Positions 60,404 through 64,000 of a stretch of DNA of 64,000 nucleotides are shown here, piece by piece; positions within the stretch are counted from its first letter, which is position 1, and every line of letters starts with the position of its first letter. Source of the stretch: Mucilaginibacter gracilis (lineage in GTDB: Bacteria > Bacteroidota > Bacteroidia > Sphingobacteriales > Sphingobacteriaceae); contig NZ_RBKU01000001.1 in NCBI RefSeq assembly GCF_003633615.1, forward strand, positions 372,001-436,000, in the 5' to 3' direction. Under the pieces are notes generated by a model. It worked only from the letters and a program-made list of their open reading frames with translations, searched no databases and was not told where the DNA came from. Position numbers and translations under genes: made by a program.

Positions 60404-60781
60404 TTACTTGGTAGCCTTTTTCTTGTTAGCAACAGTCTTACGTTTACCTTTACGGGTACGTGAGTTGTTTTTAGTGCGCTGGCCACGTAACGGTAAACCT
60501 TTACGATGACGGGTACCACGGTAGCAACCAATATCCATTAAACGTTTGATGTTCAATTGAACTTCCGAACGTAAGGCACCTTCTACCTTAATGCGCTCGT
60601 TGATGATACCACGAATGTTGGTTAACTGCTCATCGGTCCAGTCTTGTACTTTAGTATTAAAGTCGATACCAGCTTCGGTTAAAATACCTTGGGCTGTGGT
60701 ACGGCCTACACCAAAAATGTAAGTAAGTCCGATTTCTCCGCGTTTGTTTTTTGGTAAATCAATACCTGCAATCCTTGCCAT
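60404..60781 (-). CDS. rpsM: 30S ribosomal protein S13
   Basis: Head protein of the 30S subunit contacting 23S rRNA and tRNA. 125 residues: [40 protein letters not shown], helical [71 protein letters not shown]. First gene of the alpha-type group, directly after rpmJ. No ambiguity. Confidence 0.98.
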   Translation of the reverse strand: MARIAGIDLPKNKRGEIGLTYIFGVGRTTAQGILTEAGIDFNTKVQDWTDEQLTNIRGIINERIKVEGALRSEVQLNIKRLMDIGCYRGTRHRKGLPLRGQRTKNNSRTRKGKRKTVANKKKATK

Positions 60782-60848
60782 ATTTATTATTTGTTTTCAA
60801 GTAAGACCGAACGGCGGGCCACCGTTGTACGGATCATTACGATTTAAA

Positions 60849-60965
60849 TTATCCCTGACGTTGTTTGTACTTAGGGTTCTTCTTGTTAATAACGTAAAGT
60901 TTCCCCTTGCGACGTATGATCTTGCAATCAGCGCTACGTTTTTTTATTGATGCTCTAACTTTCAT
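60849..60965 (-). CDS. rpmJ: 50S ribosomal protein L36
   Basis: A 38-residue protein, [20 protein letters not shown] to its end at KYKQRQG, short enough to be missed by length-filtered gene finding. It has Cys14 but lacks the other zinc ligands (Cys-Cys-His), i.e. the zinc-independent C-minus form common in Bacteroidota. Lies eight bases after infA, before rpsM, its usual place. Confidence 0.95.
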   Translation of the reverse strand: MKVRASIKKRSADCKIIRRKGKLYVINKKNPKYKQRQG

Positions 60966-60973
60966 CTCTTTGT

Positions 60974-61192
60974 TTATTTGTATCTGTAGGTTATTCTTCC
61001 TTTTGTTAAATCGTAAGGGCTCATTTCAAGTTTCACTCTGTCGCCAGGTAATATTTTGATATAGTGCATACGCATTTTACCAGAAATATGTGCAATAATC
61101 TCATGGCCGTTTTCTAATTCAACCCTGAACATTGCATTTGATAATGCTTCCTTTATTGTACCGTCTTGTTCAATCGAGGCTTGTTTAGCCAT
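60974..61192 (-). CDS. infA: Translation initiation factor IF-1
   Basis: 72-residue OB-fold factor that blocks the ribosomal A site during initiation: [76 protein letters not shown] sequence is an exact family match in length and order. Between map and rpmJ as expected in the spc cluster. Confidence 0.98.
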   Translation of the reverse strand: MAKQASIEQDGTIKEALSNAMFRVELENGHEIIAHISGKMRMHYIKILPGDRVKLEMSPYDLTKGRITYRYK

Positions 61193-61262
61193 ATATTACT
61201 GATTTATATACAATTATCCGCCTTAAAAGCGGGATGCAAAAGTAAATAAATTATTTTATATT

Positions 61263-62048
61263 TTACTCTTTTTTACTTAAAATATCTTCTATATACGAAA
61301 ATGTTGAAAGTATATCTGCCTTACCCTTGCTAATGGCCACCGTATGCTCATAATGTGCTGATACTTTGCCGTCAATGGTCGATACCGTCCATCCATCGTC
61401 CCAAAACCTAACTCCGGCTCTGCCAGCGTTAATCATAGGCTCAATGGCTATAACCATACCTTCTTCCAGCTTAATACCAGCTCCTCTTTTGCCGTAATTT
61501 GGCACCTCCGGCTTTTCATGCAACCGGGTGCCAACACCGTGGCCAACCAGCTCCTTAACAACGCCAAAATTATTTTTTTCAGCGTGCTCTTGCACTGCAT
61601 AACCAATATCGCCAATACGCAAGCCGGCAACCGCTTTATCAATGCCCAAAACCAAACATTCTTTGGTAACCTGCATCAACAATTTAGTTTGCTCGCTAAC
61701 CTCACCTATAGCAAATGTATAGGCCGAATCGCCATAATACTTGTGTTTTACCACACCACAATCTACAGACACCAGATCACCCTCAACCAACACATGGTTA
61801 CTCGGGAAACCATGTACAACCTGGTTATTGAGTGAAATACAAAGAGAATACGGAAAACCGTTATAGTTTAAAAATGCAGGAACCCCACCGTTATCACGAA
61901 TAAAGGTTTCTGCAAGTTTATTAAGTTCTATGGTCTTTACACCTGGCCCTATTACCTTAGCTACCTCGCCAAGTGTTTTAGATACCAGTAAGGAGCTCTC
62001 TCTTATCAGCTCTATCTCCTCAGCCGACCTATAATTAATTTTAGACAT
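61263..62048 (-). CDS. map: Methionine aminopeptidase, type I
   Basis: Removes N-terminal Met from nascent proteins. The 261-residue protein has the pita-bread fold metal ligands in order: VSVDCGVVKHKYYGDSAYTF (first Asp and second Asp), GHGVGTRLHEKPEVPNYG (His), and GMVIAIEPMINAG (Glu), with EHTVAISKGKADILS (final Glu). 7 bases separate it from secY upstream. In the spc operon with secY and infA, a common arrangement. Confidence 0.97.
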   Translation of the reverse strand: MSKINYRSAEEIELIRESSLLVSKTLGEVAKVIGPGVKTIELNKLAETFIRDNGGVPAFLNYNGFPYSLCISLNNQVVHGFPSNHVLVEGDLVSVDCGVVKHKYYGDSAYTFAIGEVSEQTKLLMQVTKECLVLGIDKAVAGLRIGDIGYAVQEHAEKNNFGVVKELVGHGVGTRLHEKPEVPNYGKRGAGIKLEEGMVIAIEPMINAGRAGVRFWDDGWTVSTIDGKVSAHYEHTVAISKGKADILSTFSYIEDILSKKE

Positions 62049-62055
62049 TAGGCTA

Positions 62056-63393
62056 TTATATTGCCGGAGGCGTTGTACCTGCTGCAGTAGGGATAGCCGT
62101 ACGTCCTTGTATTCTTCCGGTTTTCATCAAACCATCGTAATGACGCATCAATAAATGACTTTCTATCTGTTGCAAAGTATCTAACACAACACCTACCAAA
62201 ATTATTAGTGATGTTCCACCAAAAAAGCGCGCAAACGGGCCATATACCTGGAACATAGCTGCAATAGCCGGCAATATGGCTATGATAGCTAAAAATATCG
62301 AACCAGGTAAGGTAATTTTTGATATCACACCATCAATATAATCGGCAGTTGATTTACCTGGTTTAATACCTGGTATAAAGCCACCGTTCTTTTTCATATC
62401 ATCAGCCATTTGGTTAGGATTAACCGTAATAGCCGTATAAAAATAAGTGAAGATGATAATCAATATCGCAAACATCAAATTATGCCCCCATGAGGTATAA
62501 TCAGATAGTGCAATTAAAATACCGCTCGATGCTATCTTAGGGAAAAACTGCGATATCATTCCTGGGATAAACATTAAAGCCTGGGCAAATATAATTGGCA
62601 TAACACCGGCTGCATTAACTTTTAAAGGTATGTACTGCCTAACACCACCATATTGCTTATTGCCAACTATACGTTTTGCGTACTGCACAGCAATTTTGCG
62701 GGTACCCTGTACTATTAATATAGTGAACATTACAACAGCTATTAAAGCTATAATTTCAACTATAAAAGCAAATGGGCCGCCAATACCGTTAACACGGGAC
62801 GAAAATTCCTTAATCAACGCATCAGGCAATTGTGCAATGATACCCACCATAATAATTAGCGATATACCGTTACCAATACCTTTATCAGTGATTTTTTCAC
62901 CCAACCACATTACAAATAATGTACCTGCGGTTAATACAAATACCGATAAAATGGTAAAGTATGGCTCAGGTATTAATTTGGTGCTAACCTGTGAACTTAC
63001 ATAGCCAATGGCTTGTAAAGCAGTTATACCAATAGTTAGGTAACGCGTCCATTGGTTAAGTTTGTTACGTCCGCTTTCACCTTCCTTTTGCAATTTAGTA
63101 AAATACGGAACTGCAATACCCAATAACTGCACCACAATTGAAGCGGAAATATAAGGCATTACACCTAAGGCAAAAATAGACTCGCGCGAAAACGAACCGC
63201 CCGCAAACATGTTAAGAAGGCCCATCAGACCTTCTTTACCTTTTTGATTGGTTAGTGATGCCGGGTCAACCCCAGGCAACACCACGAATGAACCTACACG
63301 ATAAATAAGAAGAAATAAGGTTGTGTTGATAATACGCACCCTTAAATCTTCTATCTTCCAGATATTGGATAAAGTTTCGAAAAATTTCTTCAT
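62056..63393 (-). CDS. secY: Preprotein translocase subunit SecY
   Basis: Channel-forming subunit of the SecYEG translocon. 445 residues with ten predicted helices, beginning MKKFFETLSNIWKIEDLRVRIINTTLFLLIYRVGSFVVLPGVD. Conserved segments include SIFALGVMPYISASIVVQLLG, the signal-gating helix region and GTSLIILVGVVLDTLQQIESHLLMRHYDG near the C-terminus. Six bases downstream of rplO. Function and location (inner membrane) are certain. Confidence 0.98.
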   Translation of the reverse strand: MKKFFETLSNIWKIEDLRVRIINTTLFLLIYRVGSFVVLPGVDPASLTNQKGKEGLMGLLNMFAGGSFSRESIFALGVMPYISASIVVQLLGIAVPYFTKLQKEGESGRNKLNQWTRYLTIGITALQAIGYVSSQVSTKLIPEPYFTILSVFVLTAGTLFVMWLGEKITDKGIGNGISLIIMVGIIAQLPDALIKEFSSRVNGIGGPFAFIVEIIALIAVVMFTILIVQGTRKIAVQYAKRIVGNKQYGGVRQYIPLKVNAAGVMPIIFAQALMFIPGMISQFFPKIASSGILIALSDYTSWGHNLMFAILIIIFTYFYTAITVNPNQMADDMKKNGGFIPGIKPGKSTADYIDGVISKITLPGSIFLAIIAILPAIAAMFQVYGPFARFFGGTSLIILVGVVLDTLQQIESHLLMRHYDGLMKTGRIQGRTAIPTAAGTTPPAI

Positions 63394-63399
63394 TGAAAT

Positions 63400-63846
63400 T
63401 TATAACTTAACGATGGAACCGCCTGCTGCTTCAATTGCTTTTTGCGCAGTGGCCGAAAATGCATGTGCTGTAACTTCTAACTTAGCCTTTAATTCGCCAC
63501 GACCCAATACTTTCACTAAGTCGTTTCTCGATACCAAACCATGTTCTTTCAGGGTATCAAAATTAACTGTTGTGATGTTATATTGTTCGGCCAAACCTTG
63601 CAGAGCATCTAAGTTTACACTTACATATTCAACGCGGTTAGCGTTTTTAAAGCCCACCTTAGGCACACGGCGTTGTAATGGCATCTGGCCACCTTCAAAA
63701 CCAACTTTGGTTGAAGTACCAGAGCGTGAGCCGGCACCTTTGTGGCCGCGTGTTGATGTACCACCACGACCTGAACCGGTACCACGACCGATTCTTTTTC
63801 TATTTTTAGTAGAACCTTCTGCAGGTTTCAGATTACTTAAATTCAT
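63400..63846 (-). CDS. rplO: 50S ribosomal protein L15
   Basis: 148 residues: MNLSNLKPAEGSTKNRKRIGRGTGSGRGGTSTRGHKGAGSRSGTSTKVGFEGGQMPLQRRVPKVGF, then the C-terminal VTAHAFSATAQKAIEAAGGSIVKL. Gly/Arg-rich N-terminus is standard. Four bases after rpmD, six before secY. Confidence 0.98.
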   Translation of the reverse strand: MNLSNLKPAEGSTKNRKRIGRGTGSGRGGTSTRGHKGAGSRSGTSTKVGFEGGQMPLQRRVPKVGFKNANRVEYVSVNLDALQGLAEQYNITTVNFDTLKEHGLVSRNDLVKVLGRGELKAKLEVTAHAFSATAQKAIEAAGGSIVKL

Positions 63847-63850
63847 AACA

Positions 63851-64000
63851 TTAAATGTTTTCTACTGCTACCAAATGATTTACTTTCCTAACCATGCCGA
63901 TGATAGCTGCATTAGCCTCAACTTCTACACTATGGTTGATCCTTTTCAAACCTAATGCTTCGATGGTTCTTTTCTGGCGCTCACTTCTATCGATCACGCT
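63851..64000 (-). CDS. rpmD: 50S ribosomal protein L30, C-terminal part (cut by window edge)
   Basis: The last 49 codons plus stop of L30 are in the window: [20 protein letters not shown], then [20 protein letters not shown] and NHLVAVENI. The match to L30 is clear and the position before rplO is canonical; the start codon lies beyond the right edge. Confidence 0.93.
   Translation of the reverse strand, partial: SVIDRSERQKRTIEALGLKRINHSVEVEANAAIIGMVRKVNHLVAVENI

Noticed and set aside
1..64000. tRNA or rRNA genes
   Set aside because: I scanned intergenic regions by eye and saw no cloverleaf or rRNA-like sequence; a covariance search would be decisive.

Overview
The window is a 64 kb piece of chromosome from a Bacteroidota bacterium, most likely the Sphingobacteriaceae (Mucilaginibacter- or Pedobacter-like). 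The genus is inferred from recalled protein families; I ran no search. The phylum is supported by TAnnTTTG -7 promoter elements, near absence of Shine-Dalgarno sequences, and phylum-typical families: an OMP_b-brl_3 receptor, a Porin_10-like porin, DUF3098, DUF5606, DUF2490, DUF6340, and anti-sigma-like CxxC zinc ribbons fused to TonB.

Layout. 0-3.3 kb (-): ribF (cut by the window edge), truB, uppP, a DUF3098 protein and ftsX, tightly packed. 3.5-10.1 kb (+): small proteins, leuS with an unusual AT-rich insertion, and a large outer-membrane receptor. 10.15-11.16 kb: a complete IS982-family element with inverted repeats and a 5-bp target duplication. 11.4-16.1 kb (-): an oligopeptide-type binding lipoprotein and uvrA. 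16.3-21.5 kb (+): an ECF sigma factor, nth, recA and dgt. 21.5-32.4 kb, mixed strands: a membrane-anchored MutS-like ATPase, rlmH, a cation efflux pump with a Cys-rich metal-binding protein, a cyclophilin, a RelBE-type toxin-antitoxin pair, a GATase-like exported protein, and the lpxK-punA-porin overlap cluster. 32.7-40.1 kb: a DUF2490 protein, a SulP-carbonic anhydrase fusion, two tandem zinc-ribbon/TonB paralogues and dnaK. 40.1-51.8 kb: a TMEM175-like channel, GH31 glucosidase, a sugar nucleotidyltransferase, an M42 peptidase, an acyl-CoA carboxylase and a DUF1275-carbonic anhydrase pair. 51.8-54.2 kb: an AT-rich island with homopolymer repeats, a broken IS4 transposase and an orphan membrane protein. 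54.2-57.3 kb (-): pruA and an S41 peptidase. 57.4-64 kb (-): the spc/alpha ribosomal operon from rpmD to rplQ.

Most of the window is ordinary core chromosome. I did not find a defence island, prophage, CRISPR array or biosynthetic cluster. The less explained material is non-coding: two diverged copies of a ~245-bp hairpin-array repeat, a poly-C/30-mer repeat family at two loci, inverted repeats inserted between ribosomal genes, a candidate structured leader before a carbonic anhydrase operon, a perfect 23-bp inverted repeat flanking an AT-rich membrane gene, and several start codons placed where leaderless transcripts would begin. Protein-level oddities are the leuS insertion, the SulP-carbonic anhydrase fusion, the membrane MutS homologue and the zinc-ribbon TonB pair.
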